Positions 24,810 to 35,310 of a DNA stretch of 64,000 nucleotides are shown here, one piece after another; positions within the stretch are counted from its first letter, which is position 1; each line of letters starts with the position of its first letter. The notes under the pieces are model-generated. The model ran no database searches and had not been told where the DNA came from. It saw nothing but the letters and a program-made list of their open reading frames with translations. The translations under genes and the position numbers were made by a program. Source of the stretch: Hedera helix (lineage: Eukaryota > Streptophyta > Magnoliopsida > Apiales > Araliaceae); assembly GCA_947179155.2 (NCBI GenBank), contig OX359270.1:19255556-19319555 (forward strand), in the 5' to 3' direction.

Positions 24810-24993
24810 TTTTTATTGAAAATAGTTCTAAGTTAACGATTGGGTTAAAATGGCGACAACATGATTTGATATCTTTCTTGAGTAATTATAATAATCTTTA
24901 AGGCCATGAGTTGGATAAATTGTTGGTTGACCACTTAATTCGTAGGTATTTAGTTATGTTTGTGTTTGATTACTTGAGGACAAACAAATGTTC

Positions 24994-25008
24994 AAGTTTG
25001 GGGGGGTA
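24994..25008 (+). other. Polypurine tract of Athila-1
   Basis: AAGTTTGGGGGGGTA lies two bases before the LTR start TGATGAGTGAG. The preceding text, ending GTTCAAGTTTGGGGGGG, is the usual Athila 3' signature. Confidence 0.8.
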
Positions 25009-25010
25009 TT

Positions 25011-26285
25011 TGATGAGTGAGTTTTATACCTACAAATCGGATGTTCCCAACCTTGAACTATTGATTATTTTTTAAGTATTCTAGTTACTTTTCATGTGTT
25101 TTGTGTTATGTGTATGAAGGGATATTTTGATGGAAAATGAACTAAGGAAGGAAATGAGCTGAAAAGAAGTAAAAATCATAATTGAAGGCTTGGTGTGGTC
25201 ACGCCAGGATTGTACTAGGAAGTGGCACTTCCGCACTGCAAGTGGTTTCGAGACTCTGAAGGAATGGCTTGGGCGCGTCGGTTGGTAGTTCAGTTGTGCG
25301 TATTAATTTTTTTCTTGTGCGAAATTTTTAGAAGGAAAGAAATCATTATTGTATTATGATTGTTATGAGAGAGCTAGGTTTTATGTTAGTCTACAAATAC
25401 TCCTTATGTAAGCCTAATTAGACTACTTCTCTTTACTTCTATTTTGGCATACAATTGAACTTTAGATTTGGAGCGAGATTGAAGGTATGTCAGGCTAAGT
25501 TCTCTTATTCAGTTCTAAGGGATGTTAAACCTATTTTACAATTGATGGTTTAATTAAGTTATCATTATTTATTACTTCTTCTATGAGATTTATTCTTGAT
25601 AATCTGTTTTAACTGATTGAATGATATTTGTTTTGATTGATTTAATAATAGCCAGTTAAGTTTATCAAGTTATTATCATCTGCTAGATTAAGGTATAATA
25701 TTAAGCAAACGATACTGTACCTGATGATAAGTAGTTGTTAGTAATATATGATTGTGGTCAAGCTTTTGAGTATTACCATGGTTATTATAAGACAAGTTAA
25801 ATAATCTACGATTGTGTGATTGTTGCTTGGAATAACCTAATTTCCTAATTCTTTATGCTACTTTTATATTAAATCTAGACTGATAGTTCTAGGGTGTATG
25901 ATAGTTAGGATCTAGTGGGGGCGATTGACACATTAGATTTAAAACCTTAGGGGAATTTCGAGTAATACGAATTGCTGTTGTCTAGGGTTATTAATCTTAT
26001 TGAAGGATGAATATTGTTTAATTTGATTATATTATCGTTGTGAAAAAGGCGATACTAAACTGAAGAACTGAAGTTTTTAATTCATTGATTATTCTTATTA
26101 ATTATTTTCTTTTTATGTCAGTTAGTTATTCTCAATTCAAAATCCCCAACTTTTATTTTATGGTTATTTAAATTTAGGAATAAATTATACTGATATCACT
26201 CTCTATGGGTTCGACCCTTGCTTGTCACTATACTGAATTCTTTGTACGTAGAGTAAAAGTAAAGTTATAATTTTAGAGTGTTAAT
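25011..26285 (+). repeat. 3' LTR of Athila-1
   Basis: Starts TGATGAGTGAGTTTTATACC after the polypurine tract. The right end is not sharp: GGTTCGACCCTTGCTTGTCA (26208-26227) corresponds to the inner part of the solo LTR at 20813-22105, after which sequence passes into the CACTA remnant at about 26285. A weak TATA-like CTACAAATACTCC is at 25391. Confidence 0.75.
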
Positions 26286-26329
26286 GATAGCTCCCAACTC
26301 AAGCTGCCAGAAGCACTAATACTCGGTCA

Positions 26330-27500
26330 TCTTTGCTGTCCTTGGCTCTTGATAAAATTCTTCTTAACGATCAACACCCTTTCCCATAACTCTTGATCAA
26401 TCGGCCAACGACGACTGCCAAGGGGATACCGCTTGTCCATTAATTGGTGTCATATAATCAAGTTATATATTGAATAGTTAACTGTAATTATTCAAGCTTA
26501 AGAATAACGTCAAAAAATTACAAACATGTAATGTAAATAAATACTTACCCGTATCCGCAGACCATCAAGGGTGACCATGTACACCTCCAACCAATTGACA
26601 GTCTGGCTTCTGGACATACTAGTTGACTACGCATATGACAAATGTATATATATATATATATATATCATGCAAATGCATAGTAATAAAATGATCGTAAACA
26701 TAAATAAAGTAAATTTTACGAACTTCATACCTCTTTATCAACGAAATGTTGTGCTTGTGATATACTATCTCATTTGTATGTACCCTTTGCCTTTTTCCCT
26801 TTAAGTACACATGCGGATTTATTCCTGGTGGCAATTTTACCTTTCCTCGCCCATTCCTCACTCCACAACTATTGGCAAATCTCAACCCAAATATCACGAG
26901 AGCACCACCAGGGGCCGTACTTATGCATATACTCCTTAGCCTGGCCAGGATGCTCTATTACAGCATTGTATAGTGCCTTTTTTTGCTACTTTTTTATGTT
27001 ATCTTTTGTCCGGACAACACACTTTTGTAAGAACAATGTTTGTATAACCCTTGTTTATGCCTTTTCCCACTTGTATCTTTTCTGAAATTAAAGTACAATA
27101 ATAACATTAAAATAGTTGTAATATAATCAATAATACTAAACATTAGTTCAATCAAATATTTGTAAATTACGGGAAAAAAGTACCTAAAACTGCTTCCAAC
27201 ATGCCTCCTTGTGGGTGAGCAGTGTGCTGACCCATGTAATACTTGGGGTAGGCCAATTTTGTAGGCATAATCGTGAAATACATTTGACAACCCTAACATC
27301 TGCAAAATCGCTAAAATATGTGATAATTTACATTAGTATATACAATAATATTAATTTTATTTTAATACTAGTATATGGTTAATAACTTACGTGTTGTCTG
27401 GATCAAGGCGAATCTACAATAAAACGCAGTCATCTGGATTATCTAGGGCCTTCAGGATCTGATTTGGACCTCGGCCCAAACCGTACTTTCTAGCTGGTGC
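26330..27500 (-). pseudogene. CACTA second protein, Transposase_24-type (TNPA-like)
   Basis: The first recognisable piece, APARKYGLGRGPNQILKALD (27480-27415), leads into an RLDPDNT-type block and a good donor (AACAC/GTAAGT, exon end 27391). An acceptor (TTTTGCAG) opens the next piece at 27299, which carries WPTPSITWVSTLLTHKEACW. Further segments are KQGLYKHCSYKSVLSGQK (27075-27010), ATRNKSACVLKGKRQ-like residues (26845-26790) and an end piece, MDKRYPLGSRRWPIDQELWE (26440-26380). These match in order the plant transposase family PF03004. In-frame stops near 27412 and 27190 show decay. TNPA-type proteins bind subterminal repeats. Confidence 0.72.
26645..26665. repeat. (TA)n microsatellite
   Basis: Short TA tract in an apparent intron or degenerate exon of the CACTA second gene. 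Confidence 0.9.
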
Positions 27501-27959
27501 TGAAGATGACAACTATTCAAAAAAATAACATATTAATTGACTTATATAATAATAATTACACAAATAAAATTGGACATGTGTGCAACTATAAGTGAAATGT
27601 AAATGATTATAACATGTGTGTAACGGTTTATGACAAGTCAATAATATTATGTAAACATGTGTGCAATGGTTTATGATAAGTGTATATAAAACATGTATAT
27701 ATAACTCTACATAATACAAATAAAATTAAACATATACTTTAATGAAACTTGATGTCAGATTCAGAATCATTTTCAACAATATGTCGGGATTCATAACCAT
27801 CTCCTGCTTCTAATTTAGTATCGGTGTCACTTAATAGCTCTTCCTCCTCAGTATCACTGTCATCTAACTGTTGTACTGAATTGGGATCCAATTCATCATC
27901 ATCACCTCCACCCTCTAAATTATTGAGCTAATTGTTGTCATCGACATTTATTATAGGAG

Positions 27960-30095
27960 GGTTATGTAATGTCTCCTCTTTGTAGATTTCTTGGTCTACT
28001 AATTGGATACGAGTGCGTGCGAGAGTATAAATGATAACTTGTCAATCTGTAGGCGGTCTATCCCTTTTTTAAATAGGAGTAGGAATGTAATATACTTGTT
28101 TTGTTTGAGTTGGCAATATAAATGGTGTATTCAGATAGGTCCGTTTGTTGAGGTCAATATCGACATTTTGTTTGACTCATATCCATGTAGTAGTTTTAGA
28201 GACTTGATTCATGCACACACATATTCAACCTGCTTTTTGGACAATGTGTATTTTGCATGCGGTTTTACAATCTTTCTATTAGGTGACTCATAAAGCTCTA
28301 ATCTAGGACGCTTACAAATATCTTTCAGATCCAATCGTGCTTTATCATTATCTTTCGTCTTACCCTTAACTCCCATCACAGTGTTAAATACATTGTTGAA
28401 CTAATTCTTCTCAATATTTATAATATCTAAATTATGACGAATCAAGTTTGTAGACCAATAAGGTAGTTCCCAAAATATGCTTCTTCGAACCCAATTGTGA
28501 GAGTCACCAAACTCATTGATTGTTTCTGAGGCAGCACTTTTACCAAATGAGATTATCAGCAATCTCATCACATGGTTACACACCTCTGTCATAGACAATC
28601 GTGCTACCACCATATCATTCTCTACTTTCCCTTTTATGAAATTTTCTCTATTTTTTCGAAAACATCTATCGGTAAGAAACGACGATGACCGTCAAACTAG
28701 CAGGGCTTTCAACCATATGGTAGATTAAAATACTTTGTATGCTCCATACAATATGGACAAGACTTCTTCTCGTGTGTACTCCATCCAGATAACATACTAT
28801 AAGCAGGAAAATCACTGATAGTCCACATAATTGCTGCTCGAAGGTTGAAATTTATTTTCTTTGAAACATCCCAAGCCTGTAATCCATCCTCCCACAAAAC
28901 CTTCAACTCGTCTATAAGAGGTCTCAAGTAAACATCTATATTCTTTCTAGGACTCTTGGGGACCAGAAATCATGTGTGAAAGAAACAAGTATGGTTATTT
29001 CATACACATACAAGGAGGCAAGTTGTACGGAGTCACAATTACAGACCAACAGGATTACGAAACAGCTGAGTGGCTGAAAGGGTTGAAACCATCGGTTGAT
29101 AATCCAAGCCTCACATTTCTTGATTCTAATGCAAACCCAGGATATGCTAAATTAAAATCTTTCCAAGCCTTTCCATCTGTAGGATGGTTAAGTTCCCCAT
29201 CTTTAGCTGGAGATCGTATATGTCAAGTCATGTGTTCAACTGTTCTTGAAAACATGCACAATCTTTGTGGCCGATGTGTAATTGAAAAATTCCTTAAAGT
29301 CTTAAAAGGTATCTTTGTCTTTTTCGTAGTCACACCTTCTTTATTAGGCTTAAACTGATTATGACTACACAACGTGCACTTTGTCTTCTGTTCATTTTTT
29401 TTAATAAAATAACATGCAATCGTTCGGACATGCATCGATCTTCTAGTATCCAAGACCCAACTTTTTCACCGTTTTCTTACAAAAATAATAGTTATTGGGC
29501 AATTTTTCACCGTCATGCAACATACTCTTAATGCTCTTTAAGAGCGACTCAAAACACTCATGGTTTATGTTTTGATCGCCCTTAATATTAAGTAGCGTTG
29601 CCACTGTAGAAAATGTAGTTTACTTGGAGCGACCAAGCCACAACGGTTCACTACCTTCCTCTAATAACTTAACGAACGCTTTAGCATCAGAATTCATAAG
29701 TTGCTCTCTGTCTTGTTCTCAATCAAAATTAATCCTAACAATATCATGAATCGTGTCATTCATAAGATGGGTACTGTTGTTTGCTGGATTATGTACTCGT
29801 GCAATGACACTCTCTCTTTTCTGTCCATGTGCACACCAACATTCTTCGTAATTTTTCATGAACCCATTAACAAGTAAATGATAGGTGACTATATCTCTGT
29901 CCGCATAATTTATATTTTTACACTTCAAATAAAGACATCTTATCTTGTTTTGAGCATTGACACATTCTTTCTGACTATAGGCGTAATCCAGAAGCACTTG
30001 ACAACCAGTTCTAAATTCAGCTGTAGCACCTATCTGTCCACTTGAATTTCATCGCCTCATCCAACTACGATTTGAAGAGAAATCTATGCTAGTAT
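27960..30095 (-). pseudogene. CACTA TNP2-type transposase, internally deleted
   Basis: Read on minus: the transposase-associated N-terminal domain (VTYHLLVNGFMKNYEECWCA, about 29890-29830), LKSIKSMLHDGEKLPNNYYF (29540-29480), KIDACPNDCMLFY, DGELNHPTDGKAWKD (29200-29150), then the Transposase_21 core with PLIDELKVLWEDGLQAWDV, TISDFPAYSMLSGWSTHEKK, SCPYCMEHTKYFNLPYG, FDGHRRFLPIDVF and HNLDIINIEKN, ending VKGKTKDNDKARLDLKDICK. Near 28165 the sequence jumps from HGYESN to VDIDLNKRTYLNTPFILPTQ, which resembles the end of DUF4216, so DUF4218 and most of DUF4216 are deleted. An acidic tail (27960-27760) follows. Several stops and frameshifts are present. Confidence 0.85.
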
Positions 30096-30242
30096 AATAC
30101 CTATTTTGACAAGATTTATGGTATTCATTAAACTGTGTTATCTTTATATAGGTATAATGCATGTTTTCTATCTAAATACGTCTCCACCCTTATTATACCG
30201 GTCAGACTTCTATCATATTCTTGTATGTGACGTCTCACTAAT

Positions 30243-30427
30243 GTCAATGACTTAAACAAATGCATCTGTTTGTTTTAAAGAAATTTCGATTGCATCGCCC
30301 ATAGGTTTCTAAGTACACGAAATAGACTATAATTTACACAGCCTAAGTATGCACCCAAAGAACAATAGAAGATAAACGAACCAAAATTTCTTTAAAACTA
30401 ACAGATACATATGTTTAACTCATTGAC
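30243..30427. repeat. 45-bp imperfect inverted repeat with about 95-bp loop
   Basis: The left arm (30243-30288) starts GTCAATGACTTAAACAAATG; the right arm (30383-30427) ends ACATATGTTTAACTCATTGAC. The arms pair over about 45 bp with five or six mismatches. The right arm ends exactly at the first base of the Tekay-2 LTR. It could be a small MITE or a subterminal structure of the CACTA remnant. Confidence 0.75.
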
Positions 30428-30800
30428 TGTAATGACCACGAATTCTATTAGACATTGTAATTATATTTATTAAATAATTAGTAATGAATTAAATTTTTTG
30501 TACTAATTAATTGTGCATTAGATAATTGAATGAATATACTTGTGCATGTGTATATTTATTTAAAGCAATAAAGCAATGTATTATAATTAATTAAAACAAG
30601 TCTAATTGGATTATATTTTAAATCCAAATGAGGTATTAAACTAGGTCAAATTAGTTTTACCTAGTAGTCCATGTAATTAATTAAACCTTAGTCCATGTAA
30701 TTAATTAAACAAGTGCAATGCTTGATTTAACCTTAGTACTAAACTCATATTGAGTGCGTCAGGAGATGAATCGAGGAGATTCATCATGATTATGTATTTG
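30428..30800 (+). repeat. Tekay-2 LTR start fragment fused to the leader
   Basis: TGTAATGACCACGAATTC is the same LTR start type as at 39403 and (minus) 9704. Only about 370 bp separate it from leader sequence shared with Tekay-1 (from about 30808), so most of the LTR and the primer binding site have been deleted. A direct repeat of CCATGTAATTAATTAAAC lies at about 30669-30710. Confidence 0.65.
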
Positions 30801-30917
30801 TGGAGATGGATTGAGAAAATCCATCGAGTCGAGATCTACATGATAAAATAGCATTTCATTTCATCAATGAATATATTTTATTGTTGTACTGACATGTGTT
30901 ATTTGTGTGATTGTAGG

Positions 30918-31675
30918 ATGCTTGAGATAGGACAGACGAGTCACGCAGTTGAGGGGGACTTCATTAATATCCACATGGCTACTGCACAACCGCTGGTGGC
31001 TGCACCGATAGAGGATCCTGAGTCTGATCCAGAGGAGGGGATCATGAGGAGCCTGTCAGGGGTGGAGTGATGAGGCCATATAGTGATGATGAGGCCGAGT
31101 CTGAGGAGTCAGAGGATGAAGAGACAGATGAGTACGTTGATGGCATGGACACCACTACCAGTGACATCATCAAGGCACTGACTACGAGGAATGATGAGCT
31201 GAAGGAAAGAATACAACACTTGGAGGAGCAGAATCTGACTCACCAACATAGGGAGAATCAGTATAGAGATGTAGCTTATCAGTTCTCTAGCGAGAACACG
31301 TTACTGAAGGAGAAGATGGCAGAGGTGGAGGTTAGATTGGCAGCAGCTGAGCTGAAGGTTCAGTAAACATAGGCAGAGAAGGAGGAAATTAGAGGCCATT
31401 GGCAGCAAGCGATAGAGGATAGGATCGAGATGGAGATCCAGAGAGATGTTGCACATGGGTAGATGCTGGAGTTGGAGGATGAGGTCCGTGAGAAGAGGGT
31501 GAGGATCGATAGACTCAGCTATGTTTATCGTTCTTCTTTTAGCAGATTTCAGAGTAGAGTACACTACTACCCAGCTGAGGAGGGCCAGTCCATGCACACT
31601 ATTAGCAGGAGCATGGTGATGGCTATAGGGGATGAGGAGTACGATGATGCAGTTCATCGAGGGATGCACCGTTAG
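30918..31675 (+). pseudogene. Tekay-2 extra ORF upstream of gag (coiled-coil protein)
   Basis: The ATG at 30918 follows GATTGTAG/G, a splice-acceptor-like site. The N-terminus reads MLEIGQTSHAVEGDF, then an acidic part (SDDEAESEESEDEETDEY), then a long heptad-bearing helix (ERIQHLEEQNLTHQHRENQY onward to about 31366), and a C-terminal segment RIDRLSYVYRSSFSRFQSRV ending at TAG 31675. A TGA near 31070 with a one-base shift and stops near 31366, 31372 and 31462 break it. The helix and C-terminal segment align with the Tekay-1 extra ORF. No known domain is recognised; a structural or RNA-binding accessory role is conceivable but unsupported. Confidence 0.7.
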
Positions 31676-32029
31676 TTGTATTAGATTTTCTTTATTTATG
31701 TTGTAGGTATATAGATGCAGTAAAAATCCAACTTTTGTTTTGATAGAGGGTTAATATGATGTAAATCCCAATTCAAGGAAGCTGTGGGATATGATTATGG
31801 TTAGATCCCGTCTTTCGTAGTATTTCTGGGATAGTAGTATTTATAGCAGTATGCTTATGATATAAGGTGCTATGCACTACTCTTTTAGCATATAAACATA
31901 AATGCAGATCTGTTTATGTTTATATGTGTTGAGATGCTTATTTGTACTTTAGTTTAAATTGCTTAAGCTACAAAATGAAAGTAACAAGATGAAACACCTA
32001 TAATTATTTAAATTTTCTTTATACAAAAA
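31676..32029 (+). other. Tekay-2 spacer between the extra ORF and gag
   Basis: Non-coding, T-rich. It has short sequence in common with the Tekay-1 spacer (CAACTTTTGTTTTGATAGAG near 31729). Confidence 0.55.
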
Positions 32030-33300
32030 ATGAGGCCACGTAGATAATTACCGAGAAATCCAGGAATAGAAGAATCAGTAAACAACGATGAGAGGGTACC
32101 GCCGAACCCAGTACAAGATTTTGTGGAAATGCTAATGGGAGCATTCCACGGACGTAACGCGAATGCTGTTGGAGCAATAAACCTTGTCGCTCTACTAGCA
32201 AACTTTAAAGACTTTAAACTAATAGGACCACCTGAATTCCAAGGAATAACGGATCCTATAGAAGCGCAGACCTGGATAGAGGAGATAGAAAAAGTATTCG
32301 AGGTCGCTCAAGTAACGGAGGAACAAATGACCTCATTTGTTATCTTTATGATGAAGGGGGAGGCGAATTATTAGTGGAAGGCAAACAAGAGCAGAGCAGG
32401 AGAGGGAACTATCGTATGGGCGCGATTTAAGGAAGTGTTTTTGGAGAACTACTTTTCGGAAAGCATGCAAGTCAGGATAGAAGTCAAATTCCTGTAACTC
32501 AAGCAAGGAAATATGTCCGTATCTAACTACGCCGCCAAGTTCAATGAATTGGCAAGATTCACTCCACACCAGGTGGACACTGAAGCGAGACGCGCAAGAA
32601 GGTTTGAGCAGGGACTGAAGCCATGGGTTTACAATAGGGTCGTTGTTCTTCAAATTACCAACTTTGCAACTTTGCTGAAGAAAGCTATAATAGAAAAAGG
32701 GGAAAATGAAGCCCTAAATAAGCACAATCAAGAACAGAATAAGAAAAGAAACGAAGGAAGAAATAGAGAAGGCAACAGCTAGGGCAGTAACCCGAATAAG
32801 CGCAAATAGAACAATAATAACATCAGTTCAGGGATACCTCAAGGAAGCGAACAGAAGAAGGGAAATAAGTGCAGTAATTACGGGAAAAATCACTTGGGGG
32901 AGTGTATAAAGGGGAGAAACGTATGCTACAACTGTGGGAAAGAAAGGGCACATCGCTCCTAATTGTCCCACACCAAAGAAGAGAGGTTGTTTCTCATGCG
33001 GAGCTGCGGACCATCAGTTCAAGGATTGTCCGAAAAAGAAGAATAGCGGGGGAAGTACTGGATTTAAGGGAAACAACAACAAGGTCACCATTGGAGGCCC
33101 GGCGCAACAAAACAAACCAACAGCACGGACTTTCAACATGACGATACAAGACGCCATGGAATCAAAAGACGTGGTGTTAGATATTATTCTGATAAAAAAT
33201 ATAAATGCTTATGTATTGTTTGATTCGGGTGCTACCTGTTCATTTGTATCTGATGATTTCGCTAGACGGTTAGAATTGCCTAGAGAAAAATTAGAGAACC
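32030..33300 (+). pseudogene. Tekay-2 gag and start of protease
   Basis: ATG at 32030 opens MRPRR, followed at once by a TAG. The capsid blocks are FKDFKLIGPPEFQGITDPIE, FMMKGEANY and FNELARFTPHQVDTEARRAR, the last carrying the segment that is deleted in Tekay-1. Three zinc knuckles follow: the first has lost a Cys (CSNYGKNHLGEC), the second (CYNCGK..KGHIAPNC) contains a one-base insertion, and the third is CFSCGAADHQFKDC. Protease has the canonical active site in LFDSGATCSFVSDDFARR. The ORF stops where the next LTR starts, at TGTAATATTCC 33301. Confidence 0.85.
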
Positions 33301-33888
33301 TGTAATATTCCAAACCTTAATAGGAATTATGTAATAAAATTTTAATATCAATATATAGCTAAACATATTTGTATTTAAGATTATGTGTAATTACTTTAAT
33401 TGTTAAAAGTGTGTTGTAATATATATTATTAAATGAGATAAAACATCCAAAAATTTAATTATTGAAATATAATTTGAAAACCCTAAACTTAATTTGGAAA
33501 CCTTAATCTAAAATTAGGAAACCCTAATTCAAATTAGTAAACCTTAAACCTAATTAGCAAAACCCTAACCTTAAAAGATAAAGCCTAATGGTCAAACCCT
33601 AAACCCTAAATGGAAATGTGAAATGACTAAAATAACCCTAGAATATTAGCCACACAAGTGATCAAGCAAGCAAAATAGGAATTGACTTCCTTAAAGCAAA
33701 TATGGTGACTAGCTTGTCCACTTGATTTTTAGAAAGCCATGACTCACCTTGTAATGATTCTAATGCATGAACCAACTGTAATTAAGCCCCATAGCCTCTG
33801 CAAACCGACCATAGCTTCATCATTACTAGATTAAACTTAGCAAGCAAGAAAAATGGCTTAAAGACAATGAAACCCTAGCCTCGGCTTC

Positions 33889-33901
33889 CCTATAAATAAA
33901 G
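33889..33901 (+). promoter_or_regulatory. Candidate TATA box of the 33301 LTR
   Basis: CCTATAAATAAAG is a near-perfect plant TATA box about 590 bp into the LTR. The transcription start would lie some 30 bp downstream. Confidence 0.6.
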
Positions 33902-34839
33902 AGCTTCACTTCTGGTAAAACCCACGAGATAAACTCCCTAGATCAGTCATAAATCAATCCCCATAAGCCTCATATCATCCTTAGATAAGAATCTAGGAAG
34001 AATTATGCAAAGTTTCTCTTTTAAGGTAAAACCCTAAATTTCTTGTAGATCTTTAATCTTTTGTTAATTGTTATGTTTTAATGTTTATAAATGACTGTTA
34101 TTATATGTATATGTGATCTGGGTTGTTTAATTTATGTTTCATAACACTTAGATACATAAAATGAAAGATTTTAACTCTTTGTCCAAACTACCCAAAAAAT
34201 ATTGTCTGACAAGCTACTTTGTCAGACATTTTGGTCGGCTTAATAAGTTAGTTTAATGTGTTTTATAGTCTATAGTTGTAGTATGTCACGAGCTTAAGAG
34301 ATAGAGACCTTAATCACCTCAATCGGATAACGGGTACGTGAGATATAAGGCCTATAAAGTGCCTAGTCGATCACAACTCTCTGCCGAATTTTTTGGGTAA
34401 CCCAGAAAATAAAGAACAGTCTGACAAGGCTCCTTGTCAGACGGTTTAATCTTACCCTGTTAGTTTCTTGTTGTGTTTCAAGATTTATATTAGTACCTTG
34501 CCATGTAGAGTATACAAAGAAACAAATAACACTTCCATAAAATCACTGAGTGGTGGGGAATTAATGGTCAAACACAGTTGACCGACCATGACTGGCCAAG
34601 TTCTGGGTTACCCAGAAACCCAGAAACAGCCTAACTACCTAGTTTGATCGACATTCATCTTGCAACTGTGATGTTGTTAGGATGTAATATTGGAATATAA
34701 ATGTACCCTGTCATGTGTACTACATTTAGATACACTTAGTTTTTCAAAACAATTCACTATCTGTGAATTAAAACCGGTCAAAGTAGGCTCTTAGACCATG
34801 ACCGGCTGTTCTAGGCAGCCTCAAGAACTTTCATCACTA

Positions 34840-35310
34840 TAGCGACGGACTGCCTGTCGCTATAGTCCTTTAGCGACGATCTGCTTGCGGTGTTCTTCAG
34901 AAACACTGAGAATTAGCGACAGACAGCCTGTCGCTATAGGCTTTAGCGACAGTCTACTTCCGGTCAGACCAAGAACACCTATAGCGACGGACATTATCGT
35001 CGCTATAGCTTCAATGGCAGATTTCTTTTTTAGTAATTAAAATTAAATACCTTTAGCGACGGACTTAGTGACAGATTTTTATAAATTCTTTATAAATCAC
35101 ATATAGTGACGAATTGGATCCGTATCTATATTAATAAATCATAAGTTTAATAAACTTTAATAATAAAATTAATTAAAATACTTTTAGCGACAGATATAAT
35201 ATTAATTAACTAAAAATCAATCTAGGGTGCTTCTAAATTGACTTTTAGCGACAGACGAGCTTTGTAAAATTAAAATATAAACCTTTAATAATATAATTAG
35301 CGACGGGTAA
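34840..35310. repeat. Clustered TAGCGAC(G/A)G repeats inside the LTR
   Basis: TAGCGAC occurs in direct orientation at about 34840, 34871, 34914, 34943, 34982, 35053, 35185, 35245 and 35299, and inverted as GTCGCTA at about 34856, 34930 and 35000. Three pairs form short hairpins such as AGCGACGGAC...GTCGCT. Degenerate TAGTGAC copies lie at about 35067 and 35104. Confidence 0.85.

Larger units (their letters stand above)
23894..24993 (+). other. Athila-1 3' untranslated region
   Basis: AT-rich, no coding similarity. It contains a purine-rich tract (about 24400-24465), three copies of a motif related to GAGATGGAGCGTAAAACGCA (24480-24596), a CA microsatellite (24785-24809) and a TTGAGGACAAACAAATG block (24973-24990) just before the polypurine tract. 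Confidence 0.65.
15545..26285 (+). mobile_element. Athila-1: Athila-type Ty3/gypsy element, 5'-truncated
   Basis: In plus-strand order: RT (15905-16885), RNase H and integrase (18376-20295), third ORF (22719-23893), 3' UTR, polypurine tract (24994-25008) and 3' LTR (from 25011). The RT reads like Athila RT (EKNELVPTR, INYRKLNAVTRK, LPFIDQMLERLAGH, FMDDFTI), and the third ORF between pol and the 3' LTR is characteristic of Athila. The 5' LTR, gag and protease are absent. It is interrupted by solo LTRs at 16886-18375 and 20813-22105 and by a CACTA-like MITE at 15630-15897. Confidence 0.86.
26286..30427 (-). mobile_element. CACTA (En/Spm-type) DNA transposon remnant
   Basis: Two minus-strand transposase-type coding regions lie in the order expected for CACTA elements: a TNP2-type transposase (30095-27960) and a Transposase_24-type product (27500-26330). 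No terminal CACTA repeats were found at either side, so the ends are lost or hidden. A 45-bp inverted repeat occupies the right edge (30243-30427). Tekay-2 begins directly at 30428. Confidence 0.82.
30428..33300 (+). mobile_element. Tekay-2: truncated Tekay-type element
   Basis: On plus: an LTR-start fragment (30428 on), a leader, an extra coiled-coil ORF (30918-31675), a spacer, and gag with zinc knuckles running into protease (32030-33300). At 33301 it is cut by the LTR of the next element, right after the protease motif. No pol remains in the window. Gene order and ORF similarity match Tekay-1 in the opposite orientation. Confidence 0.8.

Noticed and set aside
28972..29358. A 128-codon plus-strand ORF inside the CACTA region
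   Set aside because: The minus strand here reads the conserved TNP2 blocks (for example DGELNHPTDGKAWKD), so the plus ORF is an antisense shadow.
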